Shown here piece after piece: positions 13,415-26,110 of a stretch of DNA of 64,000 nt (positions within the stretch are counted from its first letter, which is position 1; each line of letters starts with the position of its first letter). Source of the DNA: Motacilla alba alba (lineage: Eukaryota; Chordata; Aves; Passeriformes; Motacillidae); the NCBI RefSeq assembly GCF_015832195.1, contig NC_052028.1:7979501-8043500 (forward strand), in the 5' to 3' direction. Position numbers and translations under genes: made by a program. Under the pieces are notes generated by a model. That model ran no database searches and had not been told where the DNA came from. It saw nothing but the letters and a program-made list of their open reading frames with translations.

Positions 13415-13478
13415 AAGCAGGAGGCTCTAGTAATTATAATATAGTTAAGCAGGAGGATCTAGTAATTATAATATAGTT
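13415..13478 (+). repeat. 32 bp tandem duplication, two units, 31/32 identical
   Basis: Unit one is 13415-13446 and unit two 13447-13478. They start 'aagcaggagg' and end 'aattataatatagtt', and differ only at one base (c in the first unit, a in the second). The near identity suggests a recent duplication. It is followed at once by an AAT microsatellite. Confidence 0.93.
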
Positions 13479-13481
13479 GTA

Positions 13482-13513
<32 letters not shown>
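13482..13513 (+). repeat. (AAT)n microsatellite
   Basis: About nine to ten uninterrupted AAT/TAA units, decaying into 'aacaatgacaatg'. It is adjacent to the 32 bp duplication, so the two tracts together form a probably length-variable locus. Confidence 0.92.
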
Positions 13514-13515
<2 letters not shown>

Positions 13516-14844
13516 TGACAATGTAATGTGTTCTGCTAAACGGTATCCTAATTGCTTTCAAAAGTTAGTTAACAAGCCTTAATTGCAGCTTTTAAAAAAC
13601 ATGTTTTTATAATTTGAATTGTCATTCCAGCAGTTCACTTTGTTGGAGTCTATTAGGAGAACAAGAAAAATCTCCTGGTTTAGTCCTGTTGGTAGTGAAT
13701 GGAATGAAGCCAGTGGATTGCAATGTGTGAGGGAAACTGATCCCTGGTGAAGTGTTTGTTTTTTGCCAAGATAGAAAATACTGCTGGGTGAGGTGTCTGT
13801 GGGCACTGCTCCCATATGTACAGGCACTTTGCATGAAGCATGAGGCCAAACTTTGTTTACTGAGCAGAGTTTTAATGCAGTTATAGATCTAACTGCTGTG
13901 CATCAGTGCTGGACAGAACCCTCTAATAATGATGATAATCTTATATTTATTACCTATTCCCATGGAACCCCATTGTTTTGATTCAACATATGAAGCCTTT
14001 ACAGAATCAAAGCTGACAAGACCTTGCATTGCACTGAAGTCATAATATCATCTGTGAATCAGCTTTGCACCCTGTACTTTGGACAGCTTGAGTTGCAGTG
14101 AGGGCACATGGATTGTCTGGAGTGAGACAGTGACACCACCTCAAGGTGAGAAACCAAGGAAAAAGGAGCAATGTAATGAGCTGGCCTAAACAAGGGGCAG
14201 CTCTTCTGTGACTATTAACTACATAAGATTATTGGCTTGATTGAGAAATCCTTGATAGAGGGATTTAACCATATAGATTTAATTTCTTTGATTGAAAATT
14301 GGAGGTTTAAAAATCGTGTACTTAGGGATTTAATTAAGTCACTTGATATCAGGTGTTTCCTAGGTAGCACAATCAGATGCTATTGATAGTCAGCATGTTG
14401 TCAGAATGCTGTTACTTCCTTCAGAAGGTTATGCAAAACAGCTATGTTACCAAAATTAAGAAAACTGAAATGTTAAAATGTGGGGATCAGAGTCAGCTCC
14501 CTGAGAACAAGACTCTGAAATGCTTTTTATAACCTCCTGCTTCACTCTCTTCATATTGACTCACATCATTATGCAAATGCCATAAATTGCAATAAAATCA
14601 ATTAAAGGGCTATTGAGTCTCATAAAAATATGTACCCATTAGTTTTCTGCTGAGACTGTATTTCTGCTTTGCTTGCTTTTGGGCAGAGAGGAGTGCCCAG
14701 CACTGGGAGCACTGGTGCCACCTTCCCCCAGTGCCAGAGCCCAGGTGTCCAAGGCCCTGCTCACATCCTCTGGGCTGACCATGCACAGCTGGGGAGGGGG
14801 CTTGTGCTGCGTGCCAGGGAGTCTGGAGAGGGATGTTTAGTAAA
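13514..14844. other. Unique sequence, no gene recognised
   Basis: AT-rich DNA in which no repeat family, RNA or coding exon was recognised, apart from a GC-richer stretch at about 14.68-14.83 kb just before the next CR1 copy. Confidence 0.55.
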
Positions 14845-15125
14845 GGCATGGAGTGACAGGGCAAGGAGAATGGCTGCAAACTGAGAGGTTTAGGTTTAGA
14901 CTGGATATTAGGAAGAAATTCTTCCCTGTAAGAGTGGTGAGACCCTGGTGCAGGTTGCCCAGAGAAGCTGTGTTTACCCCATCCCTGGAAAGGTTCAAAG
15001 CCATGCTGGAGGGGGACTTGGAGCAACATGGTTCAGTGAAAGGTGTCCTTGCCCGTGGCAGGGGTTGGAACTGGATGAGCTTTAATGTGTCTTCCAACCC
15101 AAACCAGTCTGTGGTTCTGGGATTT
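14845..15125 (+). repeat. CR1 LINE 3' end, one of the longest copies
   Basis: About 280 bases in CR1 order: 'gagtgacagggcaaggag', 'ttagactggatattaggaag', 'cagagaagctgtg', 'ggaaaggttcaaagcc', 'gttggaactggatgagc' and 'cttccaacccaaacc'. The terminal octamers are degraded. Two overlapping long frames here (14853-15245 plus, 14837-15202 minus) are explained by the repeat. Confidence 0.94.
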
Positions 15126-18100
15126 CCAGCCCTGCTCCAAAATCTGACCATGCAATCTCTTCTAACCATGAAACTGCACCCCAAAGAAAGGACCTGGAAC
15201 ACCTGCCTGCAGGCTGCAAGACAAGCTGCTAGGAGCCATAATTAGATAGAAAATGTGGATTAAAAGGTAAGTCTTTAATATTTGTGTTTCCTGGAGGGTT
15301 GTATCCTGACCGTGCCTAGGGGTTTGTCCTGTTCTCTTCTCTGCAGTACCTTTGTCACAGGGAGCCCTGATTAATTTCTTGGTCTTTTAGGTTTTGGCAT
15401 TTCTTTCATCATGCTAGGACAAACTCTACCCAGAAAAAAAAGAGGGCTCTGCAAGATACTGTGCAGTGTCTGGGTTTTATATTGCTTTGGGGAGAATCCC
15501 TGTAACTGGAAACTTCACTGCCAGGCTGGGAGGGCTAATGCCTTTTCCTGCAGACCACAAGGACTACGTCACAACAACATAAAAGTGATGCAGCAAATCA
15601 CTGCAGTGCTCTGCAGTGCAGAACTGGTGCCATTTTTCTGTGCAAATAAGGTTTGCATGGACCTAGTTGGTACCTCAGCTCAACAATACCCCCAGGCAAA
15701 CTCTTCTATTCAGTCTTACTGTGCAAAGAAAGGAAGTCTGCTTTATCTCATAATTTTGAAAATACAGAAGTCATGATACACTAGGAAATACCACCCAAAA
15801 AAAGGCAATACAAATTAGATGAAGGGAGGTTTATGTGAAAAATGTCTGTGCCTCTAACTCAAGAAACAAGTAATGTCATTCTCAGAGTGCTGCTTTGAAG
15901 GAATGTTACTTGAAGATGATTTAATGTAAAACTGGTGTATCTGCATTGTTGTATACACCTTATCTTATTTGGAGTTAACAAGACCTTAATATGAGTGTCC
16001 AAGGCCTGACCTGTCTGAAGGGTAGCTTAGGAGAAAGAGCAATTGCACTATAAATAATTCACTTTGGTGCCTTGGCTACCATCCACTATAGCCCTTTTGA
16101 TACCCCATAAACTCAAATGTACCATGCTATTTCTCTCCATTTTAAACTGCTCTCCCAGGGAAAGCAAATGGAATAGCACCATCAGACCATATGCTGTGGA
16201 AACCAGGGAGGGCATGAAATTGCAGAGGTACCGACACATGCTGGATTTTTCTGGCTGTTAAGTTCATGTGATAAAACACAGCTCATTCCTCTACCTCTGT
16301 GTGATATGCATTGAGAAAGTTTTAATATCACATCTTCTTTGCGGGATGCAATACCATCTGGAGTGAGGATGGAGAGTTCTCCCTGGGTGTTTTGGTGAGC
16401 AAGGAGTGTGCTGGTGCTTGTCCTTCCTCATCTGCTGCTGAAACAGGGGAAAAGGAGCCAGTCCCACCTGATGGGCAGCTGTCCTTGCTCAATAACTTAG
16501 GCATGATTGTTTCTGAAGTCCTAGGGCTGCAGATCTGGCAGAAGTTTAGGAGAATGGTGAGTGCTCCAGTCAAAAGATGCAGCTCTCTTTAAAGCATTGT
16601 AGTGTCCTTGCTTATCCCACATGGTCCTGCTCTGTGACAAAATTCTGGAGATGTTAGACCCAGCTCAGTCACTGTTATGGAAAGAGAAGGGAGAGCTCAA
16701 GCCGTGAGCAGGTGTTTGCATCAGAATCCTTTATCCATCTCCATTTGGATTTGGTTAAAAAAGGAGGGGTTCACCACAGCCAACCTGCAAAGTCCCAAAG
16801 TTATCACCATGACCTGGTTTCTCCTTGCACTTTCCCTCCTTCCCTCCCTCCCTAAAGGTTAGTGAATGGATTTTGGGCTTATGCAGGAGTGGACTCTGGC
16901 TTGTGGGCACCTTGAATTTACTGACAAGGAATATCAAATGAATTTCCCCCAAGTTATGAAATGTATGGCACCTCTAAGGCTATTGTCCCATCTGGCAGGA
17001 GACCTGGAATCCCCACTCTACCTTGTACAAGCCTCCATTAAGCAGTGTGAAATCGCTCTATTTATAACTCATTTTAGGGTCTAAATCTCAGGATGAAGCT
17101 GGAATGACTTAAGCTTCCTGGAAGGCAGCCAGGATTTGTCTTGCCCTTTTCGTTTCCCTCTTGAAGAATAAAACCCTCAATTAGGACAGAAAAAGTAAGG
17201 TAGGGTGGGGTGGGGGGAAGAAACAAGCTAGTGCTGGAGGGGGAGGAAAGCTGCTCGTGGGCCACAACCTACTTTTGAAGGTTTTACAGATAAGAGGTTG
17301 CCTTGGGGCCTGGCGTGCAAGGGATGTCTTGAAGGATGATTTTGGGACTTGGTAATCCAAATCCCTTTCTAATCAGGCCTGGTAGTCCTACTCTCAACTG
17401 TACATTGGCCTCCCCTCTCTTAGTGTTAAGTTAGCTCTTTTTTTCCCAATTTCTTGAGTTATTAATTATTGCTAAAATGAGGTGTGAGAGCAGAGCTCCA
17501 TGTGTGTTTATTGATGGCAAATTCCAGGTTAAGCTGAAAACAATTTCCAGACTCAAGTAGCTTCCAAATACAGCAGTGACTCCATTTCTTGGGTTTGCAG
17601 TAATTTTCATTTGGTTTTTCACTGCAGACTGTTTTCCTCTGCTGATTTTCTAACCAGGCTCTACTCTCCAAACCCTGAAAATCACATGTTACACCACAAG
17701 ACCCCTCCTCTCTCCACTGCAGCACTTGCATTTAATGCAGTTCTCTCTGGAGGTACTCATTTGCTCGGTTATTACTGAATAAAACTTTCTCTCACCACCA
17801 GCTTCTTCTGCTTCATTCTGCCAACAGTGGCAATCCAATGTTTGTAAGGTAATTGCAGCTGCTGTGACCTGTGATGTGAAAAGGCAATGGCAGCATTGTG
17901 GAATGAAAGTAAGAGGATGAATTGGGCACTGAGAAGGGAAAATGTACCTGCTTGCAGACAGTCAAGTAACCAAGAAAGGAGAAAAATGAAAAAATTGGGG
18001 GTTTCATAGTCTGGTAGAGTGAGCAGTGTGGAGGTGAGTCTCTGTCCTCTGCTGCAGGTTCAGGCTGGGCTCCACCAGTGTCCCTGGCACCCCCTGTCTG

Positions 18101-21100
18101 GTGGCATGTCAAAGGCCACCACGCACATGTCACCTCTGAGAGGCTGACTCTGTTGATGTCTGCACCAGTTAGCTCATCTTTGGAGACTGATGCTGATGTT
18201 TCCAACGGAAAGCAGACCCTGGGATGACTGGCATCTCTATAAGGGACTTGAGAATTTTGCAACACTCCATCCTGCTTCTGACAAGAGTACCACTTTTTAT
18301 TCCATTGCTTGCTTTACTGTAGCTTTCCTGTAAGTTTTGGGGTCAAATGGGCCCCAAATGTCCCCTGACCCAGTGTGCTTTTCCTCCACTTTGTGCCACA
18401 AGCTGCGAGTGTCACATCCTTCTGTTGCAAAGTGATAAATCACTGCTGCCTTCTGGCCATGGAGACGGTGGAAGGCATGATTAATATCCTGTTGTTGCTG
18501 GCTTGCAGCAGGTTTTTGTCGTGTTGAAGGAAGCAAGCTTTGTAATGGGTTAATGCTCCCTTTTTCATAAGCTTAACATTAAACACACGCTTAATAACTT
18601 TGTTTTCTCAAAGTGGGGCCTGCAGTGAGTGACTGAGAGCTGGACTTTTCCAGGCTCTCTGCTTTCACTGACTCCTCTATAATGCTGTGGAAAGTCATTT
18701 AAATGTCTCCAGTATGTAAGTTTACCCAACTGTAAAATTGGGTATAATAAGGCTTGCTTACTTTACAGCTGAGGTTTAATTCAATAATGTTTGTTGTGAG
18801 TGTCAGATCTCATCTAGGAGGTATAATAGGAAAGGTATTATGAATGGGCAGCACGGGGGGATGTCCATTAGCAAAGTCATTGTTATAAGGAAAATCTCGC
18901 TGGAACAGAACACAGAAATCAAAGAGCAGCTGACAAAATCAGATAATGATCTTGTCTGTAAAACATAACCTTCCAGATAATGAGATGAAGGTGTTAGGAA
19001 GGGAGTTGGTGTGACAGAATGACAAGTGTCACTAAGTGCCTGGAACCAGTCTGTGTGCCAAACACAACCCCATCCCACCACCGTGGCTGTTGGGATGGAC
19101 CTGCCTGGCTCCTGCCCAGCCCTTTGCCCTCTGCACTTCTTCTGGTCAACGTGGCAGGAAGACTTTTTAGAGTAAAGCAGAAACCACATGGTGGGTTGGG
19201 AAATCTGCCTGCTGCACACTCATCTGGACCCCAATAATGCCAATAAGAGCAATATACTTATTTTAGCTCAGCTGCCCTCTGGCAGCTTTGTTATGCTGAA
19301 CACCCCTGTTGAACAGTGTATGTTGTTTGTTTTAAATGCACACTTATCACCTTCATGAGTGATTTATAATATGAAGCACATTCAAAGAATAAGGGGTGTG
19401 GTTTGTCCTGCCATAAAGGTTTTTATTTTTATTTGTGCTCTCAGTGCCTGTTCACTGCAGAGAGAATCACTGGGGGCTTGGGGGAGGTAGTGTTTTGCTG
19501 AAAGCTGTTGGTTTTTATTAAATTCCTCTGTGTTATGTTAAAGGCTGGAGGACAGCCAAGCTGGGCACTGTCTTGGTTGGCACGTGGAAAAATTCATTGC
19601 ATCAAGGTGCCAAAAGTCCAAAAAGTGGTAGTAATAGGGTGATGAGGGATAAGTTGCTCTGAATATAGGTAACAATAGAAAAAGATCAGCTGTGAGCAGT
19701 GTGCACTGGTTGAAATCCAGCTGTGCCACACCCAGAATCTGGTTCCATCACGGACAGGCAAGTGTTTTCGGAGTGGTTGGGGTAGCCATCCTTGCTTTTC
19801 TTCATCACTCAGGTGTAATCATTAATCTAAATAATCTAACTAATGACATGAGAACCCAGTTTTGACTGTACCAGGGATGGTGTGAAACTAATGCTGTGCA
19901 AGCCAGCGTGTCTCCCCAGGACTACTGCCTGCAGAAGCAAAAGCTCTATCCAATGCTTTAACCAAAGAGGTCCCAATTTGGCTATAATTTGGGCAATAAT
20001 TACTTTGTAACATGGAAACCCTGAGGCCAGATAGGTCTTTCTTATCCTTCAATGCTCTGTAGCTTTCCTGCCTTAAGTGTTTTCTTTGTTGTGTTTCGTT
20101 CACAAACAAAATTGCCTTAGTCCAGGGGAGTATTTTAGGTTTATTTTGTGAATCATGTGGTTTTCAAATCACTTGGTGTGAGTTGTAGTAATGTCCAGAA
20201 GCTGTAGCTATTTAAATTATAATTATCAGGCCAATCAGGCAATCTGGAGAAGGTGCTCCTAGAGAAAAAAATCATTCTGGTTCTGCTTTTCTAATGAACT
20301 CAACAGCTACTTGCACTTACTGTATATTACAGTCCTTTTTTTGACTTTTATATTTCATACTTCTACTACATAGCTCTTTGTTTCCAGCATTAGGAAAATA
20401 CGGCCCACTTCTCAAAAATTAAGAGCTTATAAGGGCTTCAATTAAATCTGACTTTCTAAAGAATTTCCTCTACTAAGGAACACACCCTCTGCTTCTCTTT
20501 CCCAGCCTCTCCACAGTGGAGAGTTCTGCTGGGAAAGAGCTGTACCACTGACTTTGATAGTCGCCAAGTTACTCATGAAAGTGTCTCCTCTGTAGATTAA
20601 TCTTCACCTTGCATGTTGACCCGAGCCAGGGACTCAGTGCCTGGGATGGAGGAGGGAGTTCCCTTGCGCCTGGCTCTGCACAGGGCTGTGATGGGGATGT
20701 TGCAGAGTCCCCTGAAAGCTGCTGGCCAGGGACATACTGAGGGGCTGGGCTCAAATATGCCTGACAGATCCTGTGTAAATGACCTTCAGCCAAGCCTCCC
20801 TCTCACACACAGTGGGTAGGATAAAAGACAGTCAGTGGTGAGAGAATGACAGGCTAAATAAGCAGACAAAAAGAACAAGATCAAATTCAGCCAGGGCTCA
20901 GATTTCAATCTGAGAGCACAATGCATTTCATTGCATTAAAGGGCAAGGCATAGAACAGGTCTCATCTCCTTCACAAGAGTAGCACACTGGACATGGAGAT
21001 CAGTCAGCAGCCCCTCCGTGTGTGAGGAAAGGGCTGGGCCAGCAGGGCCCTTTAGTGACACAGAGCAAGAGCCAGAACAAGACCCAGAACTGGACTGTGG

Positions 21101-22080
21101 CTACAGGGACCTGGCACACATGAAACCTGCCCTCTGGGGTGATGCTGATGGTACCATGAATGAGGAGCTTCAGCTGTGTCTGCAGGCAGAAAGCAAATGG
21201 GAATGCCTGGCTGTGCCAGAGGCATATGGTGCCCAGCCAGAGTAGTTCCCAAGAGATGGCTTAAAATTGAAGATAAATCAAAGGTCTTGGAGCTCAGGAA
21301 TGGGCTGAATAATATTGCTGATAAAGGGAACACCACAGAGCTCTGACCAATTCCTTACACTGTTTCTCCTAAGACATTGCTTCTACCATGGCAATCTGTT
21401 TAAAGCTGCTGCTGCTTCTTGTGCTTTCTCCCTCCTTATTTATTTTGAATGTTGCCTGATATTTATCTCACTCTCTAACTGAGCTTTCACTTTTTCTCTT
21501 GGTCGTAAGACAAGCTCTGGATTCACTTTGTCCTTCGAGTGGTGCTGGAGAGCCCACGTGTGCATCCTGGTCTGTCTGTGCTGCTCATCCTGTTTCATGG
21601 GAGCATTGAGGAGCCTGCGGCTGCCAGTCCAGCTCTTTCCTCCTCCCAGCCCGGCAGGGACCAGCAATGCCCATGAGCAGGTTGTCAGAGGTGAAACACA
21701 AACTTTTATGCACTCTCTGTAAGTGTTAATGAACCTTGTAAAGCAAAAGCTCAGTGAAGAATATCAAGCCCCAGCTGTTCTCCCGGGGGAAGATAACCTG
21801 GCAGAAATAACATTGCTATTTGCTGAAAGATTCTTCCATTTCTAAGGCTGGCGTGGATATATAGGAGATGCTTGCAGAGGGAGATGCCTGCAAAGGGATT
21901 GCTACCCTTGGAGCACTAGCTTCCTTCCAACATAGTGATGTTTCCTTTTAAAAATGTCTTCTTTTCTCTCTTGCTCTTATTCTTCTTTTAAATTCCTAGT
22001 CACTGCCCTCAATTCCCCTCCAGTATTCTTTCTGATGTCCAGGAGGGGAACCCAGTTTTATCCATCCCATAGAGGCATAC
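15126..22080. other. About 7 kb repeat-poor unique sequence
   Basis: The longest interval in the window in which I recognise no interspersed repeat. It holds no gene I can support; frames reach 150 codons (17813-18265, minus) without recognisable domains. A possible G-quadruplex is at 17203-17216, and the block at about 18390-18620 looks like candidate conserved noncoding DNA (see findings). Low-complexity pyrimidine sequence is at about 16841-16855. Confidence 0.55.
17203..17216 (+). other. Potential G-quadruplex motif
   Basis: Three G-runs of 3, 4 and 6 separated by single T bases. The six-G run can supply a third and fourth triplet only with a zero-length loop, so the motif is suggestive rather than canonical. 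No promoter or gene feature is visible nearby. Confidence 0.45.
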
Positions 22081-22232
22081 TCACAGAAACACAGGATGGG
22101 TCAGGTTGGAAGGGACCACGCTGGCTCAGCTGGTTCAGGCTCCCTGCTCAGGCAGGGCCTCCCTGGGGCGCACTGCACAGCCTTGCAGCCAGATGGTTCT
22201 GCAAAGTCTCCAGTGAAGGAGAGGCCACAGCT
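22081..22232 (-). repeat. Diverged CR1 LINE 3' fragment, antisense
   Basis: Opens 'tcacagaaacacaggatgg' and 'caggttggaagggacc', then 'ctccctgctcaggcagg', a pattern of CR1 subfamilies whose antisense end reads '...ccctgctcaagcagggtca...'. Similarity fades by 'ggagaggccacagct'. It belongs to a different subfamily from the 'ccactagaccaggttgctcc' copies elsewhere in the window. Confidence 0.75.
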
Positions 22233-24572
22233 GCTCTTCCCACAGTCAGACTTTGGAACCAGTTTGTGAGTCTTTACTGGGCACAATCAGGTTTCCAGCA
22301 GTGCATCTCAGTGTGCTTCTGGAGAAACTCAGAATTTTGTTCCCTCCCTTGATTGACTAGAGCTGACATAAACACTGCAGCTGGCATTTCTGAAGTGATC
22401 ACAGAGAGCACTTGGAGCTGAGCTGAGCTGAAGGGCAAGGATAAGAGAATATCCACTGCAGCAGAGGATGCTGCCAGGTGCAGATGGCAAGTCCTAGGAC
22501 AAAGGCAAAATGAAAGATAGGGGAAGGGAGGGACACTAAAAGGGAGACTCTATTTTGAAGTCAATAAACGAAATGTTAAGGCTAAGCAGCCTCTCTGAGT
22601 TAGTTATTAATAACCTACAAATGACAATGGATTCACACTGCTAGCCTGCTTGCAGCTCTCTTGGTGAGTATCTGTTGTGTCAGTTAAGATGGACATTTTT
22701 ATTTGGGTTAAGCTACAGGAAGGAGGCAGGGGTATGCTCTTACAAGCTACCCACTAGTTCAACTGTTCAAACTAAAAAATTTCTTGATTCCCTCTAAGAC
22801 AACAGGAAGCCCTTTAGTTCTTAGAGGAAAAAAATATTCCAGCTTTATATAAAATATTTTTGGCATCACAAAAGATCTACTATCATCAATTATTTCTTTA
22901 TAGTTATGAATTGTCACAGCTGCAATTTTTACATTGGATATTTCTAGAGACATAGAAGGTATCTCTTTCTAGTTCTGTTTTACTTTAGTAAATTGCAAGT
23001 TGTGATTTAAGTTTCTGCATTCAGGTTTATTTCTGTCTCCCACTGGGATAACATAATCAACAATAATTACTATTGCTTTCATTTTTAAGAGAGGATTGAT
23101 GAATCAGTTCACCTACATGTCCTGAATGAAGTTAAATACATATTTTAAATACATATTTTGATAGCTCTGTTTTTTTTCTTTAACAGCAAAAGGATATTAT
23201 TTAGTACAAGAACCAAAGATGAGAAATCCCAAAGGGGAATTTCTTATTGTACAAATTTCCATGCAATAAATGAACAAATACCCTTTAAGTGAGGATGGAT
23301 TCTAATCTTTCTTCTGCAGATGAAGTGCCCATAGGCTAGTCATGAGACTGAAAAAGGCATCTATGTCCTTCATCTGATGAAATCTTATGTAATATCTGAC
23401 TGGGGATCACTAGATGGGCTTCAACACATCTTGAATGCGTTTGATGGCCCATATGTTTAAAATTTGTTCATGTAGCCATATGTTGAAAACTTTCCCAAAT
23501 GCTGCTATTTCTTATTTTTAGGGTATTTTTAAGTTTTAAGAAAATGACAGTCTAATGTTGTGACCCCTGTTACTTCAGACTGTGCCAAACATATTGTAGT
23601 CAGCTACTCCACAGTGACCTCAAAGAGATGGCAAGTGTAGGAGTGAATGTTAGGGAAGCAGAGAGAAAAGCTTGGCGAGTGACTGCAGTGAGGAAAAGAG
23701 AGACAAGTGTTTGGAATGTGCTGTGATTATCTTTCTCTTTTCTTGGTAATGATTGTGCAAAAATTTTAATTCAGAAAGGGAGTATATTATAATTGATAAC
23801 CAAACTGTAATCTCTCTGTATAAAATATTGCAGATCGTCAGTGTACAACTCTCTCCATATGCACATCACTATCATTTTATATTCTCATCTTTAGGGCTTG
23901 TTCATGCTCTTGCATGAATTAAGTCTCTTTCTGTATAAATGATTAGGTTATGGACCTCTTTTAAGGTTATCACTTTCCTTTTGAACAAAGCAGATTTGAG
24001 TTTAAAAACAGAAATTATCAGTTGTCGCTTCCAAAGTGGCATCCACTGGTGAGCCATGCTGGATCAATTACACAACAAACACCTAAAGCACCTGCATGTG
24101 CTTGCAGTGGCTACTGAAGCTGAATGAATAATGCAAAAAAGTGTCTTTTCTTCTCCATCTCCTGCTCAAGAGCACAGTGTTTGCTCATGTCGGGTGGGAA
24201 ATGCCATTTTCCCCACCTCTTTGTGCAAGTACTGAGCAACTTACACTGAAACTGAAAGGCAGCAACACAAAAGTGTGCAGAGGAAATCACTTTCTGAATT
24301 CAAATATGTAAGAATATGAACCATGGCAATGTAAAATGTCTAATCCCTCTATCAGTGCTGAGTCTTTATTCTAAATGCCAAGTGGAAATGCCTTGTGCAG
24401 AATTAAGACCGAGGACTTGAACCTGATAGGGGATTACCTATCTGATATGGCAAGGAGAAATAACCAGTGTTACTAGGGTTAACAATTAGAAAAACTTTCT
24501 GGAGGGAGATTTAAAAGCTTATGCTTCTGAATCTAAATCAGTATTTGTCCATGTCTGGGGTAAACAAACATG
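22233..24572. other. Unique AT-rich sequence, no gene recognised
   Basis: No repeat family or coding exon recognised. A perfect 13 bp direct duplication lies at 23132-23157. Confidence 0.55.
23132..23157 (+). repeat. Perfect 13 bp tandem duplication
   Basis: The word 'ttaaatacatatt' occurs twice, head to tail, without mismatch. Being short and AT-rich, it may be simple slippage. Confidence 0.85.
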
Positions 24573-24854
24573 CAATCAGAGAACAGTTTGGGTTGGAAAG
24601 GACCTTAAAATATACCTAATTCCAATGCTCTGCTGTGGGCAGAGACACCTTCCACTATCCCAGGTTGCTCCAAGCCCCATCCAACCTGGCCTTGGGTCTT
24701 GGACACTTCCAGGGATGGGACAGCCACAGCTACTCATGGCAAGGGTCTCACCACCCTCACAGGGAAGAATTTCTTCCTAATCTCTAATGTAACCCTGCCC
24801 CCTGTCACGGTGAAGCCATTCCCCCTTGCCCTGTCACTCCAGGCCCTTGACAAA
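24573..24854 (-). repeat. CR1 LINE 3' end, antisense, long copy
   Basis: About 280 bases reading in antisense CR1 order: 'gtttgggttggaaaggacc', 'ccaggttgctccaagcccc', 'catccaacctggccttgg', 'cacttccagggatggg', 'aagaatttcttcctaat', and 'attcccccttgccctgtca'. The apparent 76-codon frame at 24699-24929 is a repeat translation. Confidence 0.94.
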
Positions 24855-26075
24855 CTTCACTATAGCCCAAACACAGCACCTAGATATTGGCTTTGGTTCA
24901 AGTGGGACATCAGCTGCAAAGCTGATTAGATGAGGTTTAATACAGCAATCAGTTAATAGGTAAGTGTACTGTGCTCTCTGTGCCCTCTGCACTGACACCA
25001 GAGAACCAGCACTCTGCTTTCGTGTCTGTCCGACTGAAGCAGGCTGAAGGTAATTTTTCAGGAGTCAGTTAGAGTCACCACAGCACAATTAGCACACTGC
25101 CCCAACATATCAAGGCCTCCAACACTTTAAATATTTTGCAGTTTTTCTGCCAGTAACAAAGTTAATATCAAAATACGTTTCTTTGATGCTTAGGCACGTT
25201 TCAAACACTCGCCATCAGACTGATACATGTGAACAAACAGAAAATTAATTTATAGAGCTGTTAGCAGAAATGTTTGGAAAACATAAAAATGATTTATCTG
25301 CTATTTCCTATAGCAGAGTGAAGCTCTACATGTTCTCTGCTGTACTGCTTTGTTCTGGCCATCCCTCATGGCCCCCTGGGGCTTGGCTGGCCCAGGATCT
25401 GACTGCCCAGTTCTGACAAAATTGGGAAGAAATTTATTTTTAAATTCAAGTAATAATTTAAAATATCCTTGGGCAATCCTATGAGGCTTTGGGGACTCTT
25501 GTGGGGTTAGCAGCTTTCAAAAGCCCAAAATCAAATTATATTTCATTTAACTCCATTAATATCAGTCAAACTATTTAAAGGACAGGTTTTGTTGTTGGTT
25601 TAGATTTTTATGCTGTAAAAACACTATTCAGACATTTCTAACAAAGAAAAAAATTGTTTCAGCTCCTGCTGCAGGTGAATATCTGTCATTTGAAGATCCA
25701 TCCCGAGATGAAGCTCTGCCCAGTGATGGAGCAGGTCAGCCCAAGTGTCACCATTTAATGTGTCCTATAACCTAAAATCAATGCTGTTCTCCCTCAAAGA
25801 GCTGGCTAAAGGTCTGCAGGTCTGCAGGTACCTTTGGAAATGAGGGCTCTGACCATAAGGGCAGAGCAAAAGAAAGAAGGGGCTGGGAACTGGGGGTGAG
25901 ACAGGAACCCTCCTTGCTCCTCACTCTTGTGATGGATGGCCAGCTAGGTGCATTCTATTTTGGTGAGAATTGTTTGAGATTTACTCTGTTGACCTGAAGG
26001 CAATATTTTTCTCCATCTCAGACCCGAGGGAAAACCCAGTGAGAGAAGTTGTGAATTATATTTTGGAATAAAGGG
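24855..26075. other. Unique sequence, no gene recognised
   Basis: No repeat family, RNA or exon was recognised. A short exact duplication of 'ggtctgca' occurs at about 25811-25826. Confidence 0.55.
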
Positions 26076-26107
<32 letters not shown>

Positions 26108-26110
26108 ATG
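26076..26110 (+). repeat. (GT)n microsatellite
   Basis: Eleven GT units followed by an interrupted GTAT/ATGT section. On the opposite strand it reads as a CA repeat. Confidence 0.95.

Noticed and set aside
14837..15202. 121-codon minus-strand frame sharing a 'TLTGKNFFLIS' peptide with frames at 24699-24929, 38744-39001 and other places
   Set aside because: The shared peptide is the antisense translation of the CR1 3' end, or its sense equivalent in antisense copies. It is repeat-derived and not a gene family.
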